Assembly: GCF_000016285.1 (NCBI RefSeq)
Contig: NC_011988.1
Span: 62,001 to 126,000, forward strand
Direction of reading: 5' to 3'
DNA length: 64,000 bases
Origin: Allorhizobium ampelinum S4
GTDB taxonomy: Bacteria; Pseudomonadota; Alphaproteobacteria; Rhizobiales; Rhizobiaceae
Each line of letters opens with the position of its first letter. Position 1 is the stretch's first letter. Shown here piece by piece: positions 16,447 through 25,499 of this stretch. The position numbers were made by a program, and so were the translations under genes. The notes below the pieces were generated by a model that was given only the letters and a program-made list of their open reading frames with translations, ran no database searches and was not told the origin of the DNA.

Positions 16447-17988
16447 ATGAAATCTAAATTGGGATTGCTGGCAAAGCTGGCATTTGCACTTTTACCAGGG
16501 CTCGCACTTCTGCCGGGGCATGGTCTCGCGCAGGACAAGGGCGGGGTCATCAACGTCGCAACCATCGGTGAGCCGCCAACACTGGACCCGATGGCGTCAA
16601 CTGCTGATCTGGTCGGTATGACCACACAGCATATTTTCGAGACCTTGTTTACGTTCGACGACAAATGGAATGTCATTCCGCTGTTGGCTGAGGCCATGCC
16701 CACGATTACCGATGAGGGCAAAACCTACGACATCACCTTGCGCTCGGGCGTGAAGTTTCATGATGGCTCGGTGATGACATCCGCTGACGTGGTGGCCTCG
16801 ATTGAGCGTTGGCTTGCAACCGCATCACGCGGCAAACAGGTTGTGGCCTATATCGACAAGGTAACAGCTGAGGGCGACAATGCCATTCGCATCACGCTGA
16901 AAAAGCCCTATGCGCCGCTGTTGTCGCTGCTGGCGTTCAACAATTCCGCAGCCGTGATTATTCCAAAATCCACCATTGCCGATACTTTGACGAAATTCAT
17001 CGGCACCGGCCCCTATATGCTGAAAGAGCGCAAGCCAGACCAATATATTCAGCTGGTGCGGTTTGATGGTTATACACCCAGAACCGATGCCGCAAACGGC
17101 TTTGGCGGTGCGCGCAAAGCCATTCTGGATGAAATCCGCTTTATTCCCGTGCCGGATGCCAACACGCGGCTTGAGGGCGCTGTCTCCGGTCAGTTTGACT
17201 ACACGGATTCTCTCGCACCCGAGAGCTATGACCGCCTGAAAGGCTCAAAAGCCTCTGATCCCGTGGTGCTGAAACCCTACGGTGCGCCAGTGTTTGTGAT
17301 GAACACCAAACAGGGCATCATGACCAGCAAGACCTTGCGTCATGCCGTGCAGGTGGCATTGAACCCGCAGGACATGCTGCTGGCCGCCTTTGGCAACCCG
17401 GAATTCTTTGCCGTTGATGGAGCACTTTATCCTGAAGGCTATGCCTGGCACACTAAGGAAGGCATTGCCCGTTACGGCAGTGGCGACCCTGAAGCCGCCG
17501 CCAAGTTGATGAAAGAGGCGGGCTATGACGGCAAGCCGGTGCGCATTCTCACCAGCCGACAGTATGAGTTTCATTACAAAATGGCGCAGGTGGCAGCGGA
17601 ATATCTGAAAGCCGCTGGCTTCAAGGTTGATCTGCAAATCTATGACTGGGCAACCCTGACAACGCGCCGTGCTGATCCGGCCCTTTGGGATATTTTCATC
17701 ACCCACGGCCCCTTCCCGCCAGAGCCTGTGCTGAACGGCTGGATGTCGGACAGTTATCCCGGTTGGTGGTCAACGCCAGAAAAGACCAAGGCGATTGAGC
17801 CATTCATTGCAGAATCTGATCCCGCCAAGCGCCAGAAGCTTTTCACGGAGATTCAGAAGACCTTCTATGAGGATGCGCCTGTGTTCAAGGTGGGTGATTT
17901 CAATGCGCTCTCGGCCAAGGCCAAGACGCTTGAGGGCTTTCATCCATCGCCATGGCCTTACTTCTGGAATGTCAGCTCCAAAAAGTAA
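16447..17988 (+). CDS. ABC importer solute-binding protein (SBP family 5, oligopeptide/oligosaccharide type)
   Basis: About 513 residues. A signal peptide (LLAKLAFALLPGLALLPGHG, cleavage near GLA-QD) leads into a family 5 binding protein. Landmarks are INVATIGEPPTLDPMASTAD, YDITLRSGVKFHDGSVMTSA and MTSKTLRHAVQVALNPQDML. It would bind substrate in the periplasm and deliver it to the permeases at 19376 and 20317. The ATG at 16447 is chosen over 16435 because GGGGAA lies at the right distance. Family 5 proteins also serve glycosides, which fits the adjacent GH1 enzyme. No ATPase gene accompanies this importer. Confidence 0.9.
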   Translation: MKSKLGLLAKLAFALLPGLALLPGHGLAQDKGGVINVATIGEPPTLDPMASTADLVGMTTQHIFETLFTFDDKWNVIPLLAEAMPTITDEGKTYDITLRSGVKFHDGSVMTSADVVASIERWLATASRGKQVVAYIDKVTAEGDNAIRITLKKPYAPLLSLLAFNNSAAVIIPKSTIADTLTKFIGTGPYMLKERKPDQYIQLVRFDGYTPRTDAANGFGGARKAILDEIRFIPVPDANTRLEGAVSGQFDYTDSLAPESYDRLKGSKASDPVVLKPYGAPVFVMNTKQGIMTSKTLRHAVQVALNPQDMLLAAFGNPEFFAVDGALYPEGYAWHTKEGIARYGSGDPEAAAKLMKEAGYDGKPVRILTSRQYEFHYKMAQVAAEYLKAAGFKVDLQIYDWATLTTRRADPALWDIFITHGPFPPEPVLNGWMSDSYPGWWSTPEKTKAIEPFIAESDPAKRQKLFTEIQKTFYEDAPVFKVGDFNALSAKAKTLEGFHPSPWPYFWNVSSKK

Positions 17989-18022
17989 GCTGGTTCTTAC
18001 CTTCAAAGTGAAGAAACATATC

Positions 18023-19351
18023 ATGTCGAGATCTTTTCCTCCTGATTTTCTCTGGGGCGTGGCGGCCTCTGCCTTTCAAACGGAAGGTGCTGTCCATGCC
18101 GATGGGCGCGGACCCAGCGTGTGGGATGTTTACAGCCACACACCGGGCCGCACCACCAATGGCGATACGGCCGATATCGCCTGTGACCACTACCACCGCT
18201 ACCCGGAAGACATCGCGCTGATGCGCGGGCTTGGGGTGAAGGCCTATCGGCTTTCCACCGCATGGCCACGCATTTTCCCAAGCGGCAGCGGGCAGGTGAA
18301 TCAACGGGGATTGGATTTCTACGACCGGGTGATCGATCTGGCCTTGCATGAGGGGATTGAGCCGTGGATTTGCCTGCATCATTGGGACATGCCCGTCGCC
18401 GTTGAAGACAACGGCGGCTGGCGCAATCGTGATACGGCCAAGATTTTCGCCGATTACGCCGCCGTTATCACCAGGCATTTTGGTGATCGGGTCAAACGCT
18501 TTGCGCCGATCAATGAGCCAAATGTGATTCCGTGGGTGGCCTATAATGTCGGGCGTCACGCGCCCGGCAAGCAGGATTATCCTTCCAGCCTTCAGGCCAT
18601 TCATACGCTTAATCTCGCCCATGGTTACACCGTGTCTGCGGTGCGGGCAGAAGCACCACAAGCCGAGGTGGGCAACATCGTCTCCCTTGGCCCCGTGCGC
18701 CCACATTATGACGATGCCGCCCACGAAGAAGCACGGATTCTCGGCGATTGCCTCTGGCGCAGGGTCACGGTTGATCCGCTCTGGCTCGGCACCTACCCGG
18801 AGCCGATTGCGGATGCCATGCAGCCCTTCATTCAACCGGGGGACATGGAGGCCATCTCGCAAAAAATGGATTTCTTCGGCCTCAATCATTACAATCCGGT
18901 GTTTGTTGGCCCGAATGAAAACACCACTTTTGGCGTATCGGAAACCGCACCCCCGACAGGCATGGGACCACTCACCGATGTCAATTGGGTGGTTGATCCG
19001 GCAGCCTTTCTGGAACAGATCCGCGATACCAGCGCCCGCTATGGCAAGCCAACCATTTACATCACCGAAAACGGCGCCTCCTACCCGGATGCGCTTGGCC
19101 CAGACCGGAAGGTGATCGACAACGACCGCATCGCCTATTTCAATGGCTATCTGAATGCGCTGTTGGATGCGCTGGATGAGGGCCATGACATCAGAGGCTA
19201 TTTCGCCTGGTCGCTGATGGATAATTTCGAATGGGGCCGTGGCTATTCCAAGCGGTTCGGCTTGGTTTACGTCGATTATCCCACCCTGCAACGCATTCCC
19301 AAACAGTCCTATCATTGGCTCAGCGGTGTGATTGCCGCCAATGCCCTATAA
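18023..19351 (+). CDS. GH1 beta-glycosidase
   Basis: A 442-residue glycoside hydrolase family 1 protein. It starts with the usual FPPDFLWGVAASAFQTEGA and has the acid/base Glu165 in PINEPNV, the nucleophile Glu349 in YITENGAS and the sugar-binding DNFEWGRGYSKRFGLVYVDY near the end. The frame is open upstream, but the ATG at 18023 matches the family N-terminus. No signal peptide is seen, so it acts in the cytoplasm on an imported beta-glycoside. It lies between the importer's binding-protein and permease genes, indicating one operon. Aglycone and exact sugar are unknown. Confidence 0.93.
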   Translation: MSRSFPPDFLWGVAASAFQTEGAVHADGRGPSVWDVYSHTPGRTTNGDTADIACDHYHRYPEDIALMRGLGVKAYRLSTAWPRIFPSGSGQVNQRGLDFYDRVIDLALHEGIEPWICLHHWDMPVAVEDNGGWRNRDTAKIFADYAAVITRHFGDRVKRFAPINEPNVIPWVAYNVGRHAPGKQDYPSSLQAIHTLNLAHGYTVSAVRAEAPQAEVGNIVSLGPVRPHYDDAAHEEARILGDCLWRRVTVDPLWLGTYPEPIADAMQPFIQPGDMEAISQKMDFFGLNHYNPVFVGPNENTTFGVSETAPPTGMGPLTDVNWVVDPAAFLEQIRDTSARYGKPTIYITENGASYPDALGPDRKVIDNDRIAYFNGYLNALLDALDEGHDIRGYFAWSLMDNFEWGRGYSKRFGLVYVDYPTLQRIPKQSYHWLSGVIAANAL

Positions 19352-19375
19352 ATCCAAGCGACGAGAGGGCAGATC

Positions 19376-20317
19376 ATGATCAGCTATATCGTCAAGCGCC
19401 TGCTTGGCATGATTGTGGTGATGTTTCTGGTGGTGACCATTGTGTTCATCATCGTGCGCGTCACCCCCGGTGATCCCGCAGCCGTCATGCTGGGGCCGGA
19501 TGCGTCAGCGCAAGATGTTGCCGATCTGCGCTCCAAGCTGGGGCTGGATCAATCGCTGATCTCGCAATACGTATTTTATATCGGGGCCTTGTTGACGGGT
19601 GATCTGGGCCGTTCGATCTTTCTCGATATGCCGGTGGGTGCTGCCCTGTTGCAACGGGCCGAGCCAACCTTTTTCCTCACGCTATTTGCACTGCTGATTG
19701 CCTGCCTGCTGGCGCTTCCCATTGGTATTTATGCCGCCTATCGGCGCGGCTCATGGCTCGATCAAGCGGTGACGGCCATTGCCATGCTGGCGGCCAGCAT
19801 TCCCAGCTTCTGGCTTGGCTTGATCCTCATGCAGTTCTTTGCCGTCAAGCTGCAACTGTTTCCCGTCTCCGGTTATGGCGGACCGGGAACAAGTTTTCTG
19901 GAACGGATGTACCATCTGGCTTTGCCCGCCATCGCGCTGGGTCTGGTCTCATCATCCCTGATCCTGCGCTTTACCCGCGCCTCTATGCTGGATGTGCTGG
20001 GCGATGATTTTGTGCGCACCGCCCGCGCCAAAGGCCTGCAAGAGCGGCATGTGGTGCTGCGCCATGCGCTGAAGAATGCTTTGATCCCGATCCTCACCGT
20101 GGTGGGGCTGACGGCAGCGGTGCTGATTTCGGGAGCCGTTGTCACCGAGACAGTGTTTGGCCTGCCCGGCATTGGCAGCCTCGTGGTCTCTGCTGTTTTG
20201 CGCCGGGATTATCCGGTTATTCAAGGGGCCTTGCTGGTGATTGCCGGTCTCTATGTGCTGGTGAATTTCGCCATCGATATGCTCTATCTGCTGATTGATC
20301 CGAGGGTGCGTTACTGA
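19376..20317 (+). CDS. ABC importer permease, DppB-type
   Basis: A 313-residue inner-membrane protein with six predicted segments. It shows the DppB N-terminal signature ITVFI-like stretch VTIVFIIVRVTPGDPAAVML and the ATPase-coupling EAA loop DFVRTARAKGLQERHVVLRHALKNALIPI. The C-terminus LYVLVNFAIDMLYLLIDPRVRY is typical of the family. It pairs with the DppC-type permease that begins one base inside its stop codon (TGATG). Confidence 0.92.
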   Translation: MISYIVKRLLGMIVVMFLVVTIVFIIVRVTPGDPAAVMLGPDASAQDVADLRSKLGLDQSLISQYVFYIGALLTGDLGRSIFLDMPVGAALLQRAEPTFFLTLFALLIACLLALPIGIYAAYRRGSWLDQAVTAIAMLAASIPSFWLGLILMQFFAVKLQLFPVSGYGGPGTSFLERMYHLALPAIALGLVSSSLILRFTRASMLDVLGDDFVRTARAKGLQERHVVLRHALKNALIPILTVVGLTAAVLISGAVVTETVFGLPGIGSLVVSAVLRRDYPVIQGALLVIAGLYVLVNFAIDMLYLLIDPRVRY

Positions 20318-21198
20318 TGACCCAACCCATATCCTTAGAGATCACGCCCCCGCCGCAATCAGAAACCCTGCGCTTTCTGCGCCGCCTTTTGCGCCGCAAG
20401 ACGGTGGCGATTGGCCTGTGCATTCTCACCATCTTCGTGCTGCTGGCGGTGTTGGCACCGTGGATTGCCCCTTATTCGCCCTACAAACTTTCGATCATGA
20501 ACCGGATAAAACCGCCGAGCGGAACCTATTGGTTTGGCACGGATGAGTTTGGACGCGATGTGTTTTCGCGCACGATTTATGCGGGACGGCTGTCTTTGCT
20601 GGTTGGCGCCTCAGTCGTGGCGCTGTCATCGCTGATTGGCGTCACGCTTGGACTTCTCGCAGGCTTTTTTCATCGGCTGGATACGCCGATTGCCCGGTTG
20701 ATCGACGCGATGATGGCCTTTCCCGATATTCTTCTGGCCATCGCATTGGTAGCGGCCCTTGGGCCATCGCTCACCACCGTGATCATCGCGCTTTCAGTGG
20801 TTTATGCGCCCCGATTGGCCCGCATTGTGCGAGCCTCAACGCTGGTGATCCGCGAGCTACCCTATATCGAAGCGGCCCGTGCGCTTGGTATTTCCACCAC
20901 ACACATCATGGTGCGGCATGTGCTGCGCAATCTGATGTCGCCCATTCTGGTGCAGGCTACGTTTTTGTTCGCCAGCGCCATGCTGGCCGAAGCGGGCCTG
21001 TCGTTTCTGGGCGTTGGCGTCAGCCCGGAAATTCCCACCTGGGGCACCATGATTGCGGCTGGTCGGCAATATGTCGATCAGGCCGATTGGATGACGCTGT
21101 TTCCCGGCTTTGCCATCATTCTCTCTGTGATGTCGCTTCAGATCGTCGGAGACGGTTTGCGTGACATGCTCGACCCAAGACTGCAAAAGGATATTTGA
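20317..21198 (+). CDS. ABC importer permease, DppC-type
   Basis: A 293-residue membrane protein. It has the DppC N-terminal extension with LRRKTVAIGLCILTIFVLLA, the conserved GTDEFGRDVFSRTIYAGR after the first segment, and the EAA loop YIEAARALGISTTHIMVRHVLRNLM. The C-terminal GDGLRDMLDPRL is standard. Its start overlaps the previous stop by one base, so translation is coupled. With the preceding gene it forms the transmembrane channel of the importer. Confidence 0.93.
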   Translation: MTQPISLEITPPPQSETLRFLRRLLRRKTVAIGLCILTIFVLLAVLAPWIAPYSPYKLSIMNRIKPPSGTYWFGTDEFGRDVFSRTIYAGRLSLLVGASVVALSSLIGVTLGLLAGFFHRLDTPIARLIDAMMAFPDILLAIALVAALGPSLTTVIIALSVVYAPRLARIVRASTLVIRELPYIEAARALGISTTHIMVRHVLRNLMSPILVQATFLFASAMLAEAGLSFLGVGVSPEIPTWGTMIAAGRQYVDQADWMTLFPGFAIILSVMSLQIVGDGLRDMLDPRLQKDI

Positions 21199-21200
21199 CC

Positions 21201-22412
21201 ATGCTGTCTCCGCACCAAGCCCAGACACCATTGCTTTTGAAAAACCTCCGCCCTCTGGCCTTTGGCGAGGCAACACCGCCGCAGGCCATCGATATTTTGA
21301 TTGGCGCGGATGGCAAGATCATCAAGGTCGGACAAAACATCGCCCTGACAGAAGAGGCCGAAGTCATTGATGGCAAAGGGGCCTGGATTTCGCCCGGCTG
21401 GGTCGATCTGCATGTGCATATCTGGCATGGCGGCACGGATATTTCCATTCGCCCATCGGAATGCGGGGCCGAACGCGGCGTGACCACGCTGGTCGATGCA
21501 GGCTCCGCCGGAGAGGCCAATTTCCACGGTTTTCGCGAGTATATCATTGAGCCATCGCGGGAGCGGATCAAGGCATTTTTGAACCTTGGCTCCATTGGTC
21601 TGGTGGCCTGCAACCGCGTGCCGGAACTGCGCGACATCAAGGATATCGATCTCGACCGCATTCTGGAATGCTACGCGGACAACAGCGAGCATATCGTGGG
21701 CCTGAAAGTGCGGGCCAGCCACGTCATCACCGGATCATGGGGCGTAACCCCGGTCAAACTCGGCAAGAAAATCGCCAAAATCCTGAAAATTCCGATGATG
21801 GTGCATGTTGGCGAACCGCCAGCGCTCTATGACGAAGTGCTGGAAATCCTCGGCCCCGGCGATGTCGTGACCCACTGCTTCAACGGCAAGGCCGGGTCCA
21901 GCATCATGGAAGACGAAGACCTTTATAACCTCGCCGAGCGCTGCGCTGGCGAAGGAATCCGGCTGGATATCGGCCATGGCGGTGCCTCCTTCTCGTTCAA
22001 AGTGGCAGAAGCGGCCATCAAACGGGGGCTTTTGCCCTTTTCGATCTCCACCGATCTGCATGGCCATTCGATGAATTTTCCGGTCTGGGATCTGGCCACC
22101 ACCATGTCCAAACTGCTCTCCGTGGGCATGCCGTTTGAGAAGGTGGTGGAGGCCGTGACCCATGCACCAGCCTCCGTTATCCGCCTGTCGATACAGGATC
22201 GGCTGGTGCCGGGAGCGCGGGCCGATTTCACCATTTTCGATCTGGTCGATTCCGATCTCGAAGCCACGGATTCCAACGGCGATGTTGCCCGCCTGACCCA
22301 GCTGTTTGAGCCGCGCCATGCCGTGATTGGCCGCGAGGCCATTGCCGCCAGCCGCTACATCCCTCGCGCCCGCAAGCTGGTGCGCCACAGCCATGGGTAC
22401 TCGTGGCGCTGA
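21201..22412 (+). CDS. Amidohydrolase/deacetylase-family metallohydrolase (COG3964-like)
   Basis: A 403-residue amidohydrolase-superfamily protein. Metal-binding landmarks in order: WVDLHVHIWHGG, LKVRASHVITGSWG (candidate carboxylated-Lys region), MMVHVGEPPAL, VVTHCFNGKAG and a C-terminal STDLHGHSM acid. The pattern is that of the COG3964 group, often annotated dihydroorotase-like, of which some members deacylate small hydroxy acids. ATG 21201 is used, although a TTG at 21195 is in frame. The genomic partnership of this family with SelA-like PLP proteins recurs here (gene at 23879). It may remove an acyl group from the imported or hydrolysed compound. Substrate unknown. Confidence 0.8.
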   Translation: MLSPHQAQTPLLLKNLRPLAFGEATPPQAIDILIGADGKIIKVGQNIALTEEAEVIDGKGAWISPGWVDLHVHIWHGGTDISIRPSECGAERGVTTLVDAGSAGEANFHGFREYIIEPSRERIKAFLNLGSIGLVACNRVPELRDIKDIDLDRILECYADNSEHIVGLKVRASHVITGSWGVTPVKLGKKIAKILKIPMMVHVGEPPALYDEVLEILGPGDVVTHCFNGKAGSSIMEDEDLYNLAERCAGEGIRLDIGHGGASFSFKVAEAAIKRGLLPFSISTDLHGHSMNFPVWDLATTMSKLLSVGMPFEKVVEAVTHAPASVIRLSIQDRLVPGARADFTIFDLVDSDLEATDSNGDVARLTQLFEPRHAVIGREAIAASRYIPRARKLVRHSHGYSWR

Positions 22413-22445
22413 AATGCATTCAAAAATTCTAGAACTGGAAACTGC

Positions 22446-22943
22446 GTGAGCATGACTTCACCCTCCACCGATGCCGGATTGCCAACACCCTATGAGCGGC
22501 TTGCCGCTCTGGGCATTGCGCTGCCGCCATCCCCACCGCCAATCGCCAATTTCGTCACCCATGTGCGCGAGGGCAATCTGCTGTTTTTATCCGGTCAGGG
22601 ACCGCGTGAGGCCGATGGCTTTCTCTATTCCGGCAAGGTCGGCGATGATGTGACGCCGCAAGATGCCTATCGCCACGCCCGCCTCACTGGCATCAACCTG
22701 ATTGCCGTGATGCATGATGCCTTGGGCGATCTCGCCCGCGTGCGCAAAATTGTCAAAATGCTCGGCATGGTCAATGCAACGCCGGATTTTCGCGATCATC
22801 CGCAGGTGATCAATGGCTGTTCAGACCTGTTCATGGAGGTGTTTGGCCAGGCGGGTCAGCACGCCCGCTCAGCGGTTGGTTTTGGTTCGCTTCCCGGAAA
22901 TATCACCGTGGAAATCGAAGTGATTGTGGCGTTGCACGAATGA
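22446..22943 (+). CDS. Rid-family (YjgF/YER057c/UK114) protein
   Basis: A 165-residue Rid-family protein with FLSGQGPREADGFLYSGKVG, the helix LTGINLIAVMHDALGDLARV and the signature ARSAVGFGSLPGNITVEIEV. The Arg in ARSAVGF matches the conserved ligand-binding Arg. Rid proteins hydrolyse reactive enamine/imine intermediates made by PLP enzymes. That suits the SelA-like PLP enzyme two genes away. A GTG at 22446 follows GGAA at a good distance and an ATG at 22452 is the alternative start. It is the last gene of the rightward operon. Confidence 0.88.
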   Translation: MSMTSPSTDAGLPTPYERLAALGIALPPSPPPIANFVTHVREGNLLFLSGQGPREADGFLYSGKVGDDVTPQDAYRHARLTGINLIAVMHDALGDLARVRKIVKMLGMVNATPDFRDHPQVINGCSDLFMEVFGQAGQHARSAVGFGSLPGNITVEIEVIVALHE

Positions 22944-22954
22944 GAAAAACTCTC

Positions 22955-23782
22955 TCAGTGACCGCGCCAGCCCATGCGCTTTTCAATGCGCTCCGCCGAG
23001 GCCTTCACATGGCCCACATAGGGATTGCCGTCAGAAAACGCCTTTTGCTCCGGCAAGACGATGGAGATGGTGGCAACACACACACCATCCCGATCACAAA
23101 TAGGCGAGGCAATACAGGCCACCGCATAATCGGATTCGCCAGCCTGAATCGACAGGCGCTGCTGAAAGGCCCTTGCTGCCGCATCCGACAGGGTCCGCGC
23201 ATCCACCTCTGCACGCCCGGTTGGCGACGAGCGGGCGCAGTGGGCAAACAAGTCCATGCGCTCCTTTTCCGGCAAATGTCCAACGAGAAGGCGGCCGGAC
23301 GCCGTCCAGTTCAGCGGCACGCGGGTGCCAACCCGCGAGGCGACCTGAAAATGGCTTGGCCCCTCGGCCATGGCCAGCACCAGCATATGGTCATTGTCGC
23401 GCCCGCACACTTGCACGGTCTCGCCCGCTTCGCGGCACAGATCATGCATTTCCTGCGTGGCAATGCCGATGAAATCCAGCGAACGGGAATAGGCAAGGCC
23501 GTAATGGTAGAGCCGTGGGCCGAGCCAAATCGCGCCATCACCACTGCGGGTCAGCATGTTCTTCTCCACCAGATCATCAATGATGGTGTAAATGGTGGAC
23601 AGCGGTGCACCAACCGCCTTGGCAATGGCGTAAGGGCCAACGGGCGCGCCCGTTTCATACAGATGATCCAGCACCTGCAAGGCGCGATCCATGCCGCTGA
23701 CGCGCGAGCGCCGCTCTGCCGTGGCCTCAACGGGCTGGCTGTCTGCGGCAACCGATACCCTGCGTGCCTTGCTATCCATCAT
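22955..23782 (-). CDS. IclR-family transcriptional regulator
   Basis: About 275 residues. The N-terminal winged helix reads MDRALQVLDHLYETGAPVGP, then AIAKAVGAPLSTIYTIIDDL, and is followed by the IclR ligand domain ending ADAAARAFQQRLSIQAGESD and CIASPICDRDGVCVATISIV. The frame runs further upstream into the divergent gene, but ATGATG at 23779-23782 behind AAGGA is the proper start. It is convergent with the operon ending at 22943 and divergent from the PLP enzyme gene, so it probably controls at least the latter. Confidence 0.9.
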   Translation of the reverse strand: MMDSKARRVSVAADSQPVEATAERRSRVSGMDRALQVLDHLYETGAPVGPYAIAKAVGAPLSTIYTIIDDLVEKNMLTRSGDGAIWLGPRLYHYGLAYSRSLDFIGIATQEMHDLCREAGETVQVCGRDNDHMLVLAMAEGPSHFQVASRVGTRVPLNWTASGRLLVGHLPEKERMDLFAHCARSSPTGRAEVDARTLSDAAARAFQQRLSIQAGESDYAVACIASPICDRDGVCVATISIVLPEQKAFSDGNPYVGHVKASAERIEKRMGWRGH

Positions 23783-23878
23783 GCGATCCTTACCTGAATG
23801 ATCGGCTATTACATTATAACGGCATAGCTGTCGATTGTAGAAATGACGGGCCTTTGCCCACAACAAGTGGAAAAGCTT

Positions 23879-25075
23879 ATGACCAACGATATTCGCACCC
23901 AGCTCGGCCTTCGCCCGGTGATCAATGTTTCGGGCACCATGACCAGCCTCGGCGCATCCATTGTGGTGCCAGAGGCCATTGCCGCCATGACAGCGATTCT
24001 GCCGCAATTTGTGGAAATCAGTGATCTTCAGCGCAAAGCCAGCGCCATTATTGCGCGGCTAACCGGGGCTGAAGCAGGCTTTATCACCGCGTCTTGCTCG
24101 GCGGGTATCAGCCTTGCCGTGGCAGGTACCATTACCGGGCCAGATCTGCTGGCCATTGAAAAACTGCCGGATGTCAGCACGACGAAGAATGAAGTCCTCG
24201 TGCAAATGGGCCACCTCGTTAGCTACGGTGCGCCGGTGGATCAATCCATCCGTCTGGGCGGTGGCAAGGTGGTGTTGGTGGGGCAGGCAACATCTGCGCA
24301 TCGCTACCATATGGAAAATGCCATTACCGAAAACACCGCCGCTGCCGTCTATGTCGTTTCTCACCATGTGGTGCATTACGGCCTTCTGCACCTGAAAGAG
24401 TTTGTCGAGATCGCCCATGCGCGCGGCGTGCCCGTGATTGTCGATGCCGCATCGGAATATGACCTGCGGACCTTCCTCGATCAGGGCGCGGATATTGCTC
24501 TCTATTCCGGCCATAAATTCCTCGGCGGCCCCACATCGGGCATTGTTGCCGGGCGCAAGGAACTGGTGCGCAATGCCTATTTGCAAAACATGGGCATTGG
24601 CCGTGGCATGAAAGTCGGCAAGGAAAGCGTCTTTGGCGTCATGGCAGCGCTGGAAGCCTGGGAAAAGCGCGACCACGCGAGCGTGCGCGCCACTGAAATC
24701 GGCTATCTGCATCTGTGGAAAGACGCACTCGATGGCCGCCCCGGTGTAACGGCGCTGATTGAGCCAGACCCAACCCACAATCCGCTGGATCGCCTGCGGG
24801 TGATCCTCTCACCGCAAGAAGCGCATATCAGCGCCTATGATCTGGCAGGCGCGCTGGCCCGTGGCAATCCGCCGATCATCGTTCGCGACCATGAGGCAGA
24901 ACATCATTATTTCTATCTCGATCCTTGCAATCTTCATCCGGGCCAAGAGGTCATCGTGCGTGACCGTCTGGTGGAAGAACTCGACAAGGCGAGAGCCTCC
25001 AATGAAGTGATCAACACACCCCATGAAGAATGGGGCCGCCATCGCTTCGATTCCATGCTGCGTTGGCCGGATTGA
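23879..25075 (+). CDS. SelA/DgaE-like PLP-dependent enzyme
   Basis: A 398-residue fold-type I PLP protein. It opens with the family motif [19 protein letters not shown] and has [37 protein letters not shown] and the Schiff-base Lys213 in [13 protein letters not shown]. This matches the SelA-like group that includes D-glucosaminate-6-phosphate ammonia lyase (DgaE) and proteins annotated as selenocysteine synthase-like. No selenium genes are near. With a beta-glycosidase, amidohydrolase and Rid protein adjacent, an ammonia-lyase or dehydratase role on an amino sugar or hydroxy amino acid is the best inference. The ATG at 23879 follows GGAAAAG. Confidence 0.82.
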   Translation: MTNDIRTQLGLRPVINVSGTMTSLGASIVVPEAIAAMTAILPQFVEISDLQRKASAIIARLTGAEAGFITASCSAGISLAVAGTITGPDLLAIEKLPDVSTTKNEVLVQMGHLVSYGAPVDQSIRLGGGKVVLVGQATSAHRYHMENAITENTAAAVYVVSHHVVHYGLLHLKEFVEIAHARGVPVIVDAASEYDLRTFLDQGADIALYSGHKFLGGPTSGIVAGRKELVRNAYLQNMGIGRGMKVGKESVFGVMAALEAWEKRDHASVRATEIGYLHLWKDALDGRPGVTALIEPDPTHNPLDRLRVILSPQEAHISAYDLAGALARGNPPIIVRDHEAEHHYFYLDPCNLHPGQEVIVRDRLVEELDKARASNEVINTPHEEWGRHRFDSMLRWPD

Positions 25076-25169
25076 TCACCGCCATCCTTTGTTCGAATGT
25101 GAGTTGCTGAAGGCGGCATCGGAGGATTGGATTACTGTACCATTCAGGGGTTTTATGCGATCACTCTTT

Positions 25170-25206
25170 CGAGTCTGTCAGGTTAAGGTTGAACCAGACA
25201 GACTCG
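25170..25206. repeat. Dispersed palindrome (GTCTGTCAGGTT family)
   Basis: CGAGTCTGTCAGGTTAA and its near-complement TTGAACCAGACAGACTCG flank two loop bases. It is a clear copy of the element also seen at 14403 and 40842. It joins directly to the second repeat type. Confidence 0.75.
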
Positions 25207-25222
25207 AGGCTCTCTTGTTTTC

Positions 25223-25267
25223 GTTTGTCGTTTCGGGAAAACCGGGTTCCACTTTTCCCGGACAAAC
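25223..25267. repeat. Dispersed nested palindrome (GTTTGTC...GACAAAC family)
   Basis: Outer arms GTTTGTC and GACAAAC enclose a perfect inner stem CGGGAAAA/TTTTCCCG around CCGGGTTCCAC. Related copies lie at 37942-37986 (reverse orientation) and 52117-52160. The GAAAACCGGTTTCCAC core is a motif I associate with rhizobial intergenic DNA. Confidence 0.75.
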
Positions 25268-25499
25268 TCTAATGACCGGCAAAATTACCGGTCATACTTC
25301 CATTTGAATTTGATAGGATGGAAACAGCCTTCTTGAGGTCGATATTTTCGCCGTCCTCAGTAACGATGTCACCCAGAAAACGTTCGATTTCAGGACCCCT
25401 CGCCAACGCTATCCCTGGTCGAGAGCTTCTTAACCATTCACGCTATCGCTTTGTTTAGGGTAGTCCGATATAAATATCGCATCACCGTGCGAGCACTGA

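Larger units (their letters stand above)
25076..25499. other. Spacer with composite repeat
   Basis: About 420 bases between the PLP enzyme and the cyclase gene. It holds the composite palindromic repeats at 25170-25206 and 25223-25267. Beyond these I see no gene. The cyclase promoter probably lies near 25400-25490. Confidence 0.6.

Noticed and set aside
17972..19315. Leftward frame of 447 codons opposite the GH1 gene
   Set aside because: The GH1 enzyme with both catalytic Glu residues occupies this DNA. The opposite frame has no domain or plausible start site.
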